Shown here: positions 9,801-18,012 of the stretch, in pieces | How the letters are laid out: each line of letters opens with the position of its first letter | Numbering within the stretch: the first letter of the stretch is position 1 | Assembly: GCA_964473245.1 (NCBI GenBank) | Contig: CAYYOL010000002.1 | Coordinates: 49,026-113,025 of the forward strand | Direction: 5' to 3' | DNA: 64,000 nucleotides | Source: CAYZJV01 sp964473245 | GTDB taxonomy: Bacteria; Spirochaetota; Spirochaetia; Sphaerochaetales; Sphaerochaetaceae | The notes under the pieces: generated by a model | The model's database searches: none | Told to the model about the DNA's origin: nothing | The model's input: the letters and a program-made list of their open reading frames with translations, nothing else | Position numbers and translations under genes: made by a program

Positions 9801-10570
9801 CTACCAGTACGTTCGTCGCCGGACGTGGTATCGTGTATCTGCTCGATGCTCGAAGCAAGTTGCTGCTCGTTCTCCTGCTCTGTATCGAGGTGTTTCTCCC
9901 CATCAGCCAGATCGGTCTGTGGGTTTTGTTCGGTGGTGTGTTTTTGCTTGCTTGGCATGCCACAGGTTTCAAGCAGGCGATCCAGCCGATTCGGTCGATT
10001 GCATTCATACTTGTGGTCATGACCCTGTTCTCTCCTCTGACCGATCGAGATGGGACTGGACTGCTCTTCATAGGTGAGCGCTTGATTCTCACCAGCGAAG
10101 CGGTAACCAATCTGAGTGTGCTGGTGGCTCGATTCTTGAGTATCACGTATCTCTGTACACTCTATGTATGGACGACTCCCATGGCAGATGTGAATCTTGC
10201 CTTCCGGTGGTATGGACTCGGATACCATGCCGCTCTCGTACTGACACTCGCCTTTCGATTCATCCCATTCATTGCAGACTCGTTCCGGATGATTCAAGAC
10301 TCACATGCTCTGCGTACCAGTGTTGAATTTGAAGGGCGAAGGAGTCGGCGCCAGCGATTGGCCGATATAATTCCGACGGTCACTGCGGCTTTGGTGTTCG
10401 CACTGAAGTCGATTCCCTATACGGCAATGAGCTTGGAGCATCGAGGTCTCGGAAGGAGAGAGAAGAGAAGCAGTTTCCGGCAATTGAAAGCTAGGGGTGG
10501 GCTCTTTACCCAACTGCTGGTTTCCGTTATGATTCCGACAGTTTTCTGGTTTTTGTTTACTACCCTATAA
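9797..10570 (+). CDS. ecfT: ECF transporter transmembrane component EcfT
   Basis: Membrane scaffold that links the ATPase to the substrate-binding S component. The 257 residues contain about five hydrophobic helices and, after the fourth, the two coupling segments expected for EcfT: an arginine-rich stretch near ALRTSVEFEGRR and a second one with AMSLEHRGLGRR (the RG motif that contacts the ATPase groove). Start and ecfA stop share ATGA at 9797-9800. The S-component gene follows after 12 bases. Confidence 0.9.
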   Translation: MTTSTFVAGRGIVYLLDARSKLLLVLLLCIEVFLPISQIGLWVLFGGVFLLAWHATGFKQAIQPIRSIAFILVVMTLFSPLTDRDGTGLLFIGERLILTSEAVTNLSVLVARFLSITYLCTLYVWTTPMADVNLAFRWYGLGYHAALVLTLAFRFIPFIADSFRMIQDSHALRTSVEFEGRRSRRQRLADIIPTVTAALVFALKSIPYTAMSLEHRGLGRREKRSSFRQLKARGGLFTQLLVSVMIPTVFWFLFTTL

Positions 10571-10582
10571 AGGAGATACAGT

Positions 10583-11131
10583 ATGAAATCACCGGTACCT
10601 GAAAAAATGACTGCGCTCAGAATAGCACTCATGGCAGTGCTTACTGCAGTGGTGGTGGTCTTTACCCTGATTGTACGGGTTCCCACTCCCATCAAGGGGT
10701 ATATCAGTCTCTGCGACGTGGTGATCACCTTTGCAGCCTTTCTGTTCGGTCCCTGGGTTGCCGCAATTGCCGGTGGACTGGGAACCGGTATTGCCGATCT
10801 GATTGGCGGCTATGCACAATGGGCTCCACTCTCCTTCGTGATTCACGGTGTGCAGGGTATGCTCATTGCACTCATTGCCCGCGTCGGAGTGAAGCAGGGA
10901 GTCCCTGGCGACGCTAAACTTCCCGCAATGATCGCTGGGGGAGTGGTCGGAATGATCGTCATGACCGGTGGCTACTATCTGGCAGGGGGAGTTCTGTATG
11001 GATTTGAAGCTGCATTGGTTGAGATTCCATTGAACCTCATGCAGAGTGGGGTCGGGCTGGTACTGGGCATCGCGGTCGCCAAGGCCGTGTTGAAGGCATA
11101 TCCCCCAGTTCGGGCACTTGCTATTCATTGA
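10583..11131 (+). CDS. ECF transporter substrate-binding S component
   Basis: Small integral membrane protein (182 residues, about six helices) that captures the vitamin or cofactor for an ECF importer. The segment PIKGYISLCDVVITFAAFLF, followed by a glycine-rich GGLGTGIADLIGG loop, is characteristic of the ECF S-component superfamily (DUF1393/thiamine-precursor-like subgroup). Directly downstream of ecfA and ecfT, so a dedicated group I system. No riboswitch is visible ahead of the operon, so the ligand stays open. ATG at 10583 follows AAAGGAGATAC. Confidence 0.85.
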   Translation: MKSPVPEKMTALRIALMAVLTAVVVVFTLIVRVPTPIKGYISLCDVVITFAAFLFGPWVAAIAGGLGTGIADLIGGYAQWAPLSFVIHGVQGMLIALIARVGVKQGVPGDAKLPAMIAGGVVGMIVMTGGYYLAGGVLYGFEAALVEIPLNLMQSGVGLVLGIAVAKAVLKAYPPVRALAIH

Positions 11132-11141
11132 AGGAGAATTC

Positions 11142-12695
11142 ATGGAAAAACATGCACACGATACCATTTTGGTACTCGATTTCGGAGCACAGTACAGCCA
11201 GCTCATAGCACGAAGAATTCGAGAACAACAGGTCTACAGCCAGATAGTTCCCTATACCATCTCTGCAGAAGAGGTGGCGAAGATCGGTCCGAAAGGCATT
11301 GTCTTCTCGGGTGGTCCTTCGAGCGTTCGTGGCGCCGATTCACCGAGACCCGATACGCAGCTGTTCGATCTCGGTATCCCCATACTCGGAATTTGCTACG
11401 GATTGCAAGTCATGGCGATCATGAACGGAGGATCCGTCGAGAGACCACAGCAGAGAGAGTATGGCTTTGCCCATCTGAATATAATCGAAGAAGGAACGCC
11501 GTTGTTGAGCGGAATCGATCAGGGAAGTCAGGTATGGATGAGTCATGGAGACTCTGTGGCTTCACTTTCAGAACCATTTTTCCGTTCAGCTGCAACCGAG
11601 AACTGTACCTATGCCGTGGTTGAGAATCCGGAGAAGCAGTGGTATGGAGTGCAGTTTCATCCAGAAGTGATGCATACCACACAGGGTGGTCGGCTTCTGG
11701 CGAACTTTGTTCTCGATATCTGTAAAGCCACACCCGATTGGAGCATGGAGTCGTTCATCGACTCCCAGGTTGCCGAGATTCGACGTGTGGTCGGCAAACG
11801 TCAAGTCCTCTGTGGCCTCTCGGGAGGCGTCGATTCGTCTGTCGCTGCTGCGCTGATTCACAAGGCGATCGGCGATCAGCTGATCTGTGTCTTTGTAAAC
11901 AATGGCTTGTTACGAAAAGGTGAGGCCGACCTGGTGCTTACCGTGTTCCGCGATCACTTCAACATTCGACTGAAGTATGCCGATGCTCAGGAGCAGTTTC
12001 TCACTGCACTCAAAGGAGTCTCCGACCCTGAGACTAAAAGAAAGATCATAGGTCGAGTCTTCATAGATGTATTCGAGCAGGAGGCGAGGTCGGCGGGTAA
12101 GATCGACTTTCTCGCACAGGGGACGCTCTATCCCGATGTGATCGAGAGTATCAGTCCATCGGGAGGACCCTCGGTTACGATCAAGAGCCACCACAATGTC
12201 GGGGGGCTCCCGGAAGATCTCAAATTCGAGTTGCTCGAACCGCTTCGTGAATTGTTCAAGGATGAAGTGAGGCTGCTCGGAAAGGAGCTCGGTCTACCCG
12301 ATGAGATCGTCTTTCGTCACCCCTTTCCTGGACCGGGACTTGGTGTTCGGTGCATCGGTGAAGTGACAGCAGAGAGATTAGATACCCTCCGTGAGGTGGA
12401 TGCCATATTCATCGAGGAGATTCGGAAAGCCAATCTCTACAGCGATATCTGGCAAGCCCTTGCCTGCCTTCTTCCAGTCAAGAGCGTCGGGGTTCAAGGC
12501 GATGAGCGAACCTATGAAGAGGTGTGCTCTCTTCGTGCTGTGACCAGTGAAGATGCCATGACAGCCGATTGGTTCAGATTCCCTCCGGAGGTGCTCCAGC
12601 GAGCATCATCACGTATCTGCAATGAGGTGCCGCGGGTGAATCGGGTGCTCTATGATATCACCAGCAAGCCACCGGGAACAATCGAGTGGGAGTAG
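11142..12695 (+). CDS. guaA: GMP synthase (glutamine-hydrolysing)
   Basis: Last step of GMP synthesis: XMP, ATP and glutamine to GMP. The start is set at ATG 11142 because AAGGAG lies at 11131-11136; an upstream in-frame TTG inside the previous gene is less likely. The resulting 517 residues match the family (about 525). N-terminal class I amidotransferase: C85 in GICYGLQ and the HPE of VQFHPEVMHT. ATP pyrophosphatase: LSGGVDSSVAAALI P-loop. C-terminal dimerisation domain: FPGPGLGVRCIGE and the terminal KPPGTIEWE. All catalytic parts are present. It lies 10 bases after the S-component gene, with no guaB nearby. Confidence 0.97.
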   Translation: MEKHAHDTILVLDFGAQYSQLIARRIREQQVYSQIVPYTISAEEVAKIGPKGIVFSGGPSSVRGADSPRPDTQLFDLGIPILGICYGLQVMAIMNGGSVERPQQREYGFAHLNIIEEGTPLLSGIDQGSQVWMSHGDSVASLSEPFFRSAATENCTYAVVENPEKQWYGVQFHPEVMHTTQGGRLLANFVLDICKATPDWSMESFIDSQVAEIRRVVGKRQVLCGLSGGVDSSVAAALIHKAIGDQLICVFVNNGLLRKGEADLVLTVFRDHFNIRLKYADAQEQFLTALKGVSDPETKRKIIGRVFIDVFEQEARSAGKIDFLAQGTLYPDVIESISPSGGPSVTIKSHHNVGGLPEDLKFELLEPLRELFKDEVRLLGKELGLPDEIVFRHPFPGPGLGVRCIGEVTAERLDTLREVDAIFIEEIRKANLYSDIWQALACLLPVKSVGVQGDERTYEEVCSLRAVTSEDAMTADWFRFPPEVLQRASSRICNEVPRVNRVLYDITSKPPGTIEWE

Positions 12696-12704
12696 GAGAG
12701 ACCT

Positions 12705-13631
12705 GTGAACAGTGATACTCAGTACGGAAAACCGGTAGTTCGGCCAAAGATCAAAAAACGGTTTCGTGATCGCTATGATGGGCGACGCCTTATGCATGTG
12801 GATACGTTTTTCACCCTCATCCCCTATATCATGAGTACGAGAAACGACTCTGAGGTCGGAGCCTCGTTCAAGATCGACGTCACGCCGGTCGAACGGTACC
12901 TGAGGAAGCTTAGGGCAGAGGGGAGTCCGATTGGTCAGGAGATCACTTTTATCGATGTGGTCATGGCTGCAATCGTGCGGATGATGAGTCAGAAGCCCTA
13001 CGTCAACCGATTTATCGCAGGGCACAAGGTCTACGCTCGGGATGAGATGAGTATCTCGCTCGCAATCAAGAAGAATCTCTCGGTAGAGGGAACACAGACG
13101 GTGGTGAAGATGGTCTACGATCCGCGTGACACCATTTTCGATGTCGCTTTGCGCCTCCAGCAGGAGATCGAGCAGAACAAGGATGTGATGAACGACAACT
13201 CGACAGACTCGTTCGCCAAGTTCGTGAATCATCTCCCCTCATCCCTCATTCGGTTGGTCATCGGTACCATCAAATGGCTCGACTTTCACGGTTGGATGCC
13301 TCGATCGATTCAGAAGCTCAGTCCATTCCATTGCAGCATTTTCGTGACTGCTATGGGCTCGATCAACTTTCCCCCGATCTATCACCATATCTACAATTTC
13401 GGCACCTGTAGTGGGTTCATCGCTTATGGTCCGAAATATGCCGAGCGTGTCATAGCAAAAGATGGCTCGGTGGTTGAGAGAAAGTTCATAGATTTCAAGA
13501 TAGTAGGTGATGAACGGATCTGCGATGGATTCGGTATGGCCTCTGCATGGAAGGAGTTGCTCAGATACCTGAAACACCCCGAACTACTGGAACAACCGCC
13601 TGAGCAGGTCATGGAGGATCACGGTATCTGA
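12705..13631 (+). CDS. E2-type acyltransferase-like protein lacking the catalytic histidine
   Basis: 308 residues resembling the catalytic domain of 2-oxoacid dehydrogenase E2 enzymes and chloramphenicol acetyltransferase, without lipoyl or subunit-binding domains. Recognisable: an N-terminal TFFTLIPYIMSTRNDS stretch, the ITFIDVVMAAIVRMM helix and the C-terminal FKIVGDERICDGFGMA block. That block aligns with the HxxxDG active site, but E270 stands where the histidine should be (D274 and G275 kept). It may therefore bind acyl-CoA without normal transferase chemistry. The family resemblance is good; the function is unknown. GTG start at 12705 follows AGGAGAG. Convergent with a small minus-strand gene 38 bp away. 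Confidence 0.7.
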   Translation: MNSDTQYGKPVVRPKIKKRFRDRYDGRRLMHVDTFFTLIPYIMSTRNDSEVGASFKIDVTPVERYLRKLRAEGSPIGQEITFIDVVMAAIVRMMSQKPYVNRFIAGHKVYARDEMSISLAIKKNLSVEGTQTVVKMVYDPRDTIFDVALRLQQEIEQNKDVMNDNSTDSFAKFVNHLPSSLIRLVIGTIKWLDFHGWMPRSIQKLSPFHCSIFVTAMGSINFPPIYHHIYNFGTCSGFIAYGPKYAERVIAKDGSVVERKFIDFKIVGDERICDGFGMASAWKELLRYLKHPELLEQPPEQVMEDHGI

Positions 13632-13669
13632 CGTTCTCTGCTGCGAGCACGAAATACTCCATAGATCAA

Positions 13670-13822
13670 TTAAAATCTTGTTTCGACAGTGATTATCCTC
13701 CCTCCTGGTGGTTGCACAACCACAGATCGGTCGAATACCACCCGAGCGGTTATGACCGTTGCAAGAATGAGAATGGCAATCGCCACCCCAGCTCCAATGA
13801 TATAGGTATTACTCCTCTTCAT
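13670..13822 (-). CDS. 50-residue predicted membrane protein at the end of the GntR/ABC operon
   Basis: Short reading frame too small for most gene callers. ATG at 13822 lies inside the end of the GntR gene (14 bp overlap) with GAAGAGGAG-like purines around it, and TAA ends at 13670. Sequence begins MKRSNTYIIGAGVAIAILIL, giving a single hydrophobic helix at about 8-26, followed by a short exterior tail ending GGRIITVETRF. The tail looks like the opening of a larger extracytoplasmic domain, so it may be a shortened remnant. Overlap, orientation and the clean membrane helix support a real gene; no family is recognised. Confidence 0.6.
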   Translation of the reverse strand: MKRSNTYIIGAGVAIAILILATVITARVVFDRSVVVQPPGGRIITVETRF

Positions 13823-14189
13823 GTCGGGTCTCCTTGTGGTAACTTCTCAAATGGTACAACAGGTCCTCTTCGGAGATTCCAAGTTGCTGCATGGTCTCCA
13901 ACAGTGCCGGAATGTCATGTCTGATGAAGTCATCCCGCTTCCTGTTCAGCACCCGTTCCCGTGCATTCTGGGTCGTGAAGTATCCGATTCCCCGTTGGTT
14001 TTCCAGCGTCCCCTCCTCTAACAGGAGCGAATAGGTACGGGTTACCGTGTTCGGATTCACTTCGAGTTGCACCGCCATGTCTCGTATAGAAGGAATTCGT
14101 TCTCCGTCTTGCCAATCTCTACTGAGTATACGGTCATAGAGGTACTCGGCAATCTGTAGATAGATGGATGAGTGTTTATTGAATTGCAT
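13809..14189 (-). CDS. GntR-family regulator, YtrA type
   Basis: Transcriptional repressor with an N-terminal winged helix-turn-helix (about 10-75: IYLQIAEYLYDRILSRDWQDG, IPSIRDMAVQLEVNPNTVTRTYSLL) and a short helical C-terminal part, 126 residues in total. The short tail without a ligand domain is the mark of the YtrA subfamily, which controls ABC transporters encoded beside it. It is third in the operon, overlapping the permease gene by 14 bp upstream and the small membrane gene by 14 bp downstream. The inverted repeat at 15836-15859 ahead of the operon is its likely operator, so it should repress itself. Confidence 0.9.
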   Translation of the reverse strand: MQFNKHSSIYLQIAEYLYDRILSRDWQDGERIPSIRDMAVQLEVNPNTVTRTYSLLLEEGTLENQRGIGYFTTQNARERVLNRKRDDFIRHDIPALLETMQQLGISEEDLLYHLRSYHKETRHEEE

Positions 14190-14958
14190 CGGTTGCCTCT
14201 ACCTCCTTCACTCTAAGATACGCGACGAACCAGCAAAATAGTGGCATGACGACCCAGTAGAGGAGTGTGTATATCCATTTGATGGTATGCAGTGCAGGAT
14301 TCTGAGCCCAGAGGGTGTACGAGTCTATTCTGAAGTGGAATCCGAAGACTCCTGAGCTGTAGGGGGCGAAGGCGATTCTTGCAAATAGGGTGGTCAGCAT
14401 GGCGAATCCGATTCCAATCACGCCGATTGCGAGCAGGGTCTTGAAGAAATGAGCCTTCCTGAAGTAGGTGGCGCCGAGGAGAAATAGTGACTGGGTTGCC
14501 ACGAAATGGAGTATGAGCTTTCTGATATATGGGGAGATGGGATTGAATGGGGTGAAAGGACTCCCGAAGAGTACGAGGGCAAGCAGTTCGATCAGCACCG
14601 ATGCTACAGAGAAGAGCAGTGTGAGTGCAATGGGATAAGCTATGGCAGACAGTAGTGCTTTGGCAAAGAATTTTTCCCATTGCGATGCAGGGAGCATGAG
14701 CCAGTTGTGCTGTCCGGTCCTGCCAAACATGTCCTGTGAGAATGCACTGCTGGTGATGATGAAACCTCCCAGAAACAGGAATGCAATGAAATTTGTCAGA
14801 TAGGTGGTCCCTCCACTTCCGATGCCTGAGACCGCCTTCACGATGAATGCATCTGCCAGTTCCTGAACGAGCAGGAGCAGCGCGACGGTAAGTGTGTAGA
14901 TAAGTAGATTGCGCCTGTGTTCGACTAGCTCCTTGCGCATGACACGAATCAGTCTCAT
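14176..14958 (-). CDS. ABC transporter permease (ABC-2 type)
   Basis: Integral membrane protein of 260 residues with about six hydrophobic helices (for example near 18-38, 55-75, 95-125, 130-155, 165-195 and 225-250). It starts within the end of the ATPase gene (4 bp overlap) and ends within the GntR gene. The arrangement is that of small two-gene ABC systems related to YtrBC or bacitracin/lantibiotic-type exporters in other bacteria. Sequence similarity to a precise subfamily is not evident to me; the permease call rests on hydrophobicity and context. Confidence 0.8.
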   Translation of the reverse strand: MRLIRVMRKELVEHRRNLLIYTLTVALLLLVQELADAFIVKAVSGIGSGGTTYLTNFIAFLFLGGFIITSSAFSQDMFGRTGQHNWLMLPASQWEKFFAKALLSAIAYPIALTLLFSVASVLIELLALVLFGSPFTPFNPISPYIRKLILHFVATQSLFLLGATYFRKAHFFKTLLAIGVIGIGFAMLTTLFARIAFAPYSSGVFGFHFRIDSYTLWAQNPALHTIKWIYTLLYWVVMPLFCWFVAYLRVKEVEATDAIQ

Positions 14959-15806
14959 ACGACACCCCCTTTTCCACCTGTGAATGCGATAAACTGTTCT
15001 GGATGTGAAACCACAGCATTGAAGAGTGTTTCGAGGTCCACCGTCGTCTCCTCTGCTTCGGGTTCTCTCGTTCGTATGGTCATCCAGCCCCCGGGGACCT
15101 TGTCTACGAAGATGGCTGAGTCTCTGTCCGGTTCGACCCGCTCCAGCTGCATGGTGAACTGTTCGCTCACGGTATCGAGAGCACTGTTGAATACGACCCT
15201 TCCCGAATCGATAATGATAATCGGATCGATAAGGTTCTCCATGTCCCGGACTTGGTGCGTGCTTATGATGAATGTCCGATCATCTGTCATGGCCGAGGCC
15301 ACTGTTCTCCTGAACTGACTCTTGGAGGGGATATCCAGTCCATTCGTAGGTTCGTCGAGAATCAGTAGAGCGGTATTGGATGCCAGTCCGAAGGAGAGGA
15401 GGAACTTCTTCTTTTGACCGTAGGAGAGGGTGTTCAAGTGTTGGGACTCATCCACACCGAACTCGCTGCAATACCGGTGGAATGCATCGGTGTCGAAGCG
15501 TGGGTAGAACGGTGCATAGGAGTCAAGGTATTCGTTCACCCGTACTCTGGGAAGGAGAAACTCTTCCGGTAGATGAAACAGATCTTCGAGCATGTTCGGT
15601 TTCCGATCTGCTGGATTGAAGCCGAGAACCGAAATCGTTCCCTCATTTGGAAACAGTTGTCCCGAGATAATCTTGAGCAGTGTCGTTTTCCCTGCTCCGT
15701 TCACACCGAGCATTCCATAGATGTTCCCCTTTGGGATATCTAGGTTGAGGTGTGAAAACAGCGGTCTCTTCTCGTATTGAAACCTGATGTTCTGCATGCG
15801 TATCAT
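14955..15806 (-). CDS. ABC transporter ATP-binding protein
   Basis: 283-residue cytoplasmic ATPase that pairs with the permease encoded next to it. Walker A GVNGAGKTT (about 34-42), signature LSYGQKKK, Walker B LLILDEPTNGLD and the switch histidine in IISTHQVRDMENL are complete. The C-terminal 60-70 residues carry the extra domain seen in export-type ATPases (YtrB/CcmA group). First gene of the minus-strand operon; ATG at 15806 follows AAGGAG with an 8-base spacing. Likely repressed by the GntR protein of the same operon. Confidence 0.93.
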   Translation of the reverse strand: MIRMQNIRFQYEKRPLFSHLNLDIPKGNIYGMLGVNGAGKTTLLKIISGQLFPNEGTISVLGFNPADRKPNMLEDLFHLPEEFLLPRVRVNEYLDSYAPFYPRFDTDAFHRYCSEFGVDESQHLNTLSYGQKKKFLLSFGLASNTALLILDEPTNGLDIPSKSQFRRTVASAMTDDRTFIISTHQVRDMENLIDPIIIIDSGRVVFNSALDTVSEQFTMQLERVEPDRDSAIFVDKVPGGWMTIRTREPEAEETTVDLETLFNAVVSHPEQFIAFTGGKGGVV

Positions 15807-15835
15807 AAAAAAGGCTCCTTCTGGGTGCGCGTGTC

Positions 15836-15878
15836 AGTGTACTACAAAACTAGTACACTAACATTGTATCTTTGTCAA
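15836..15878 (-). promoter_or_regulatory. Operon promoter with YtrA-type operator
   Basis: Perfect 9-bp inverted repeat: AGTGTACTA at 15836-15844 and TAGTACACT at 15851-15859, separated by CAAAAC. On the minus strand TTGACA (15873-15878) followed 17 bases later by TACTAG gives a promoter whose -10 falls inside the repeat, ideal for repression. I recall AGTGTA...TACACT half-sites for Bacillus YtrA; that comparison is from memory. The first ATPase codon is 29 bases beyond the repeat. Confidence 0.8.
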
Positions 15879-15886
15879 GAGAAGTA

Positions 15887-15921
15887 TTCTCATATTCCTG
15901 TATTCCCTCTATAATGGCGCC
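15887..15921 (+). promoter_or_regulatory. Promoter of the MFS gene, predicted leaderless start
   Basis: TTCTCA (15887-15892), 17-base spacer, perfect TATAAT (15910-15915), then six bases (ggcgcc) and the ATG at 15922. No Shine-Dalgarno sequence can fit, so transcription should begin at or next to the start codon. Confidence 0.65.
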
Positions 15922-17193
15922 ATGAGACCAGAGAATGATCGCCCTAAGGACTTCGTGCGGAATACCCAGTTCTATAAATTCTGCGCCTATGGATTTCTCA
16001 AGAATCTGAGATTCTATGAGCCTTTTCTCATGCTTTTCTTCTTGGAGAAGGGGCTGAGTTTCCTCCAGATCGGTACGCTCTATGCAGCACGTGAGGTGTG
16101 CGTGAACATCGTGGAGATTCCCAGCGGTGTCATTGCCGATAGTCTGGGTAGAAAACGATCGATGGCGGTCTCATTCATCTCCTATATTCTCTCATTTCTC
16201 GTATTCTTCGCTGCTGATTCCTACTGGGTTCTCTTTCTCGCCATGATTGTGTATGCAGGAGGAGAGGCTTTCAGGACCGGAACGCACAAGGCTATGATTT
16301 TCGACTATCTGAACATGCATAACTGGGGCCACCTGAAGACACACTACTACGGACACACACGAGCGTGGAGTCAGGCAGGGGCGGCCCTTTCAGCACTCAT
16401 AGCTGGATTCTTGGTGTTCTGGCAAGGTTCATACGCTCCGGTATTCCTGTTCACAATAATCCCCTACATCATGGATCTGTTTCTGATCCTCAGTTACCCA
16501 GCGAATCTCGATGGGCCACGACATACGAGTAAGAAGAGTGTCCGCTCGGAATTTACCGATGTTATTCGGTCTCTGGCAAAAAGCCTGAGAAACAAGGATC
16601 TACTCAGAGCGATTGCGAATCAGTCGCTCTACAGTGGGTATTACAAGGCTTTTAAGGATTACCTGCAACCTATTCTGAAAAACTTCGCTATCGCTCTCCC
16701 CATTCTGCTCGCGTTGCAGGATAACCAGCGAACTGCCTTGATAACCGGATTCGTCTACTCGATTCTCTACCTGCTCACTGCCTACGCATCTCGTTCATCG
16801 GGAAAGATGTCTGAACGATTCGACACACTCGCCGTTCCCTTGAACTCCATGCTCTTTATAGGGGTTGCTTTCGGAGTGGTCAGTGGCTTAGCCTACTGGC
16901 TCGGTGTGCCACTGCTCGCCATTTTCCTCTACTTGGGTATCTACTTGATAGAGAATCTTCGAAAGCCCATGGGAATAGCCTATGTGACCGAGCGGATGGA
17001 TGAGGCGTCTCTCGCTTCCGCCCTTTCAGTCGAGTCTCAGGCAGAGACCCTCTTTGCGGTCTTCATTGCGCTGCTGCTTGGATTCTTCAGCACCCTCTGG
17101 GGCTTGGGTATCGGTTTGCTTGTCGTGTCGAGTATCACTTTCGTCGTAGGATTGTTCCTGAGATTACCAAAACTTGCCGATGTGAAGGGCTAG
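15922..17193 (+). CDS. MFS-type transporter
   Basis: Major facilitator superfamily protein of 423 residues with about 12 hydrophobic helices and the cytoplasmic loop 2-3 signature region GVIADSLGRKRSMAVSF (about 73-89), typical of drug or metabolite carriers. Divergently placed from the GntR-controlled ABC operon and possibly influenced by the same operator region. ATG at 15922 has no ribosome site and sits directly behind a TATAAT box. Substrate unknown. The next gene is 102 bases away, with no clear terminator between. Confidence 0.85.
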   Translation: MRPENDRPKDFVRNTQFYKFCAYGFLKNLRFYEPFLMLFFLEKGLSFLQIGTLYAAREVCVNIVEIPSGVIADSLGRKRSMAVSFISYILSFLVFFAADSYWVLFLAMIVYAGGEAFRTGTHKAMIFDYLNMHNWGHLKTHYYGHTRAWSQAGAALSALIAGFLVFWQGSYAPVFLFTIIPYIMDLFLILSYPANLDGPRHTSKKSVRSEFTDVIRSLAKSLRNKDLLRAIANQSLYSGYYKAFKDYLQPILKNFAIALPILLALQDNQRTALITGFVYSILYLLTAYASRSSGKMSERFDTLAVPLNSMLFIGVAFGVVSGLAYWLGVPLLAIFLYLGIYLIENLRKPMGIAYVTERMDEASLASALSVESQAETLFAVFIALLLGFFSTLWGLGIGLLVVSSITFVVGLFLRLPKLADVKG

Positions 17194-17295
17194 AGTGGTA
17201 TCTTTACCGAATCTTCACCGACTGTTCGCTTGAATTCCTCTTCCGCTTGAGACTATAGCAGTATACGATAGAGTTGTATCGGAGGTGGACACACC

Positions 17296-18012
17296 ATGGC
17301 GAAGATCTTTGTGGTGGAAGACAACAGCGGAATGCTCGAGGCCATCGTCTCCTATCTTGAGGTGGAGGGACACACGGTTGTGCCCTTCGATCGAATCTCA
17401 GGTGTGTATGATGCGGCTCGAATGGGAAATCCGGATCTGATCGTGCTCGATGTCATGCTCCCAGATGGCGATGGTTTTCACCTTGCACGAAGAATCAGAA
17501 AAGAGCACGACACGCCGATTCTCTTTCTCACCGCACGTAATTCGGAGTCGGATCGGATCACCGGTTTCGAAATAGGAGCGGACGACTATGTCGTTAAGCC
17601 ATTCTCCATGCGCGAACTGGTTTTGCGAGTCCGTTCAATACTCACGAGAACCATGCAACAAAGCACCCTTGCATCCTCATCTTCGACAGAGTGGACCCTT
17701 TTCGAATCTTCCAAAGGGGGTGTGTCTCATACACTCTCGCTCGATTCACAGCGGCATATCTGTACACACGATGGAGTCGACATACGACTCACTGCTACAG
17801 AGTGGAAGATACTGGCTTTTCTTGCTGAACGCGAGGGGATGGTGGTGAGCAGGGAACAGATCCTCGGTCAATGCCTAGATTACCTTGCAGAGGGGTCCGA
17901 GCGTGCGATCAACACGCATATGAAGAATATCCGAGCAAAGCTCTCGGTGGAAGGATGGATCGAGACGGTGCGGGGATTCGGATACCGTTTTATTGGGAAG
18001 AGAGAGAGATGA
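17296..18012 (+). CDS. Response regulator, OmpR/PhoB family
   Basis: DNA-binding output half of a two-component system, 238 residues. The receiver domain (1-~120) has the acidic pocket VVEDN, phospho-acceptor D52 in VLDVMLPDGDG, a conserved TAR motif and K in DYVVKPF. The winged-helix output domain occupies about 150-238 (LTATEWKILAFLAEREGMVVSREQIL and the terminal TVRGFGYRF), with an unusually serine-rich linker. ATG at 17296 follows GGAGGTGG. The kinase gene overlaps by ATGA, so the pair is translationally coupled. A promoter TTGAAT-18-TATAGC upstream (17230-17259) is only a weak match. Confidence 0.95.
   Translation: MAKIFVVEDNSGMLEAIVSYLEVEGHTVVPFDRISGVYDAARMGNPDLIVLDVMLPDGDGFHLARRIRKEHDTPILFLTARNSESDRITGFEIGADDYVVKPFSMRELVLRVRSILTRTMQQSTLASSSSTEWTLFESSKGGVSHTLSLDSQRHICTHDGVDIRLTATEWKILAFLAEREGMVVSREQILGQCLDYLAEGSERAINTHMKNIRAKLSVEGWIETVRGFGYRFIGKRER

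Noticed and set aside
17871..18008. Longer N-terminus for the histidine kinase
   Set aside because: Overlaps the response regulator; the ATGA-coupled ATG at 18009 directly precedes the first membrane helix.
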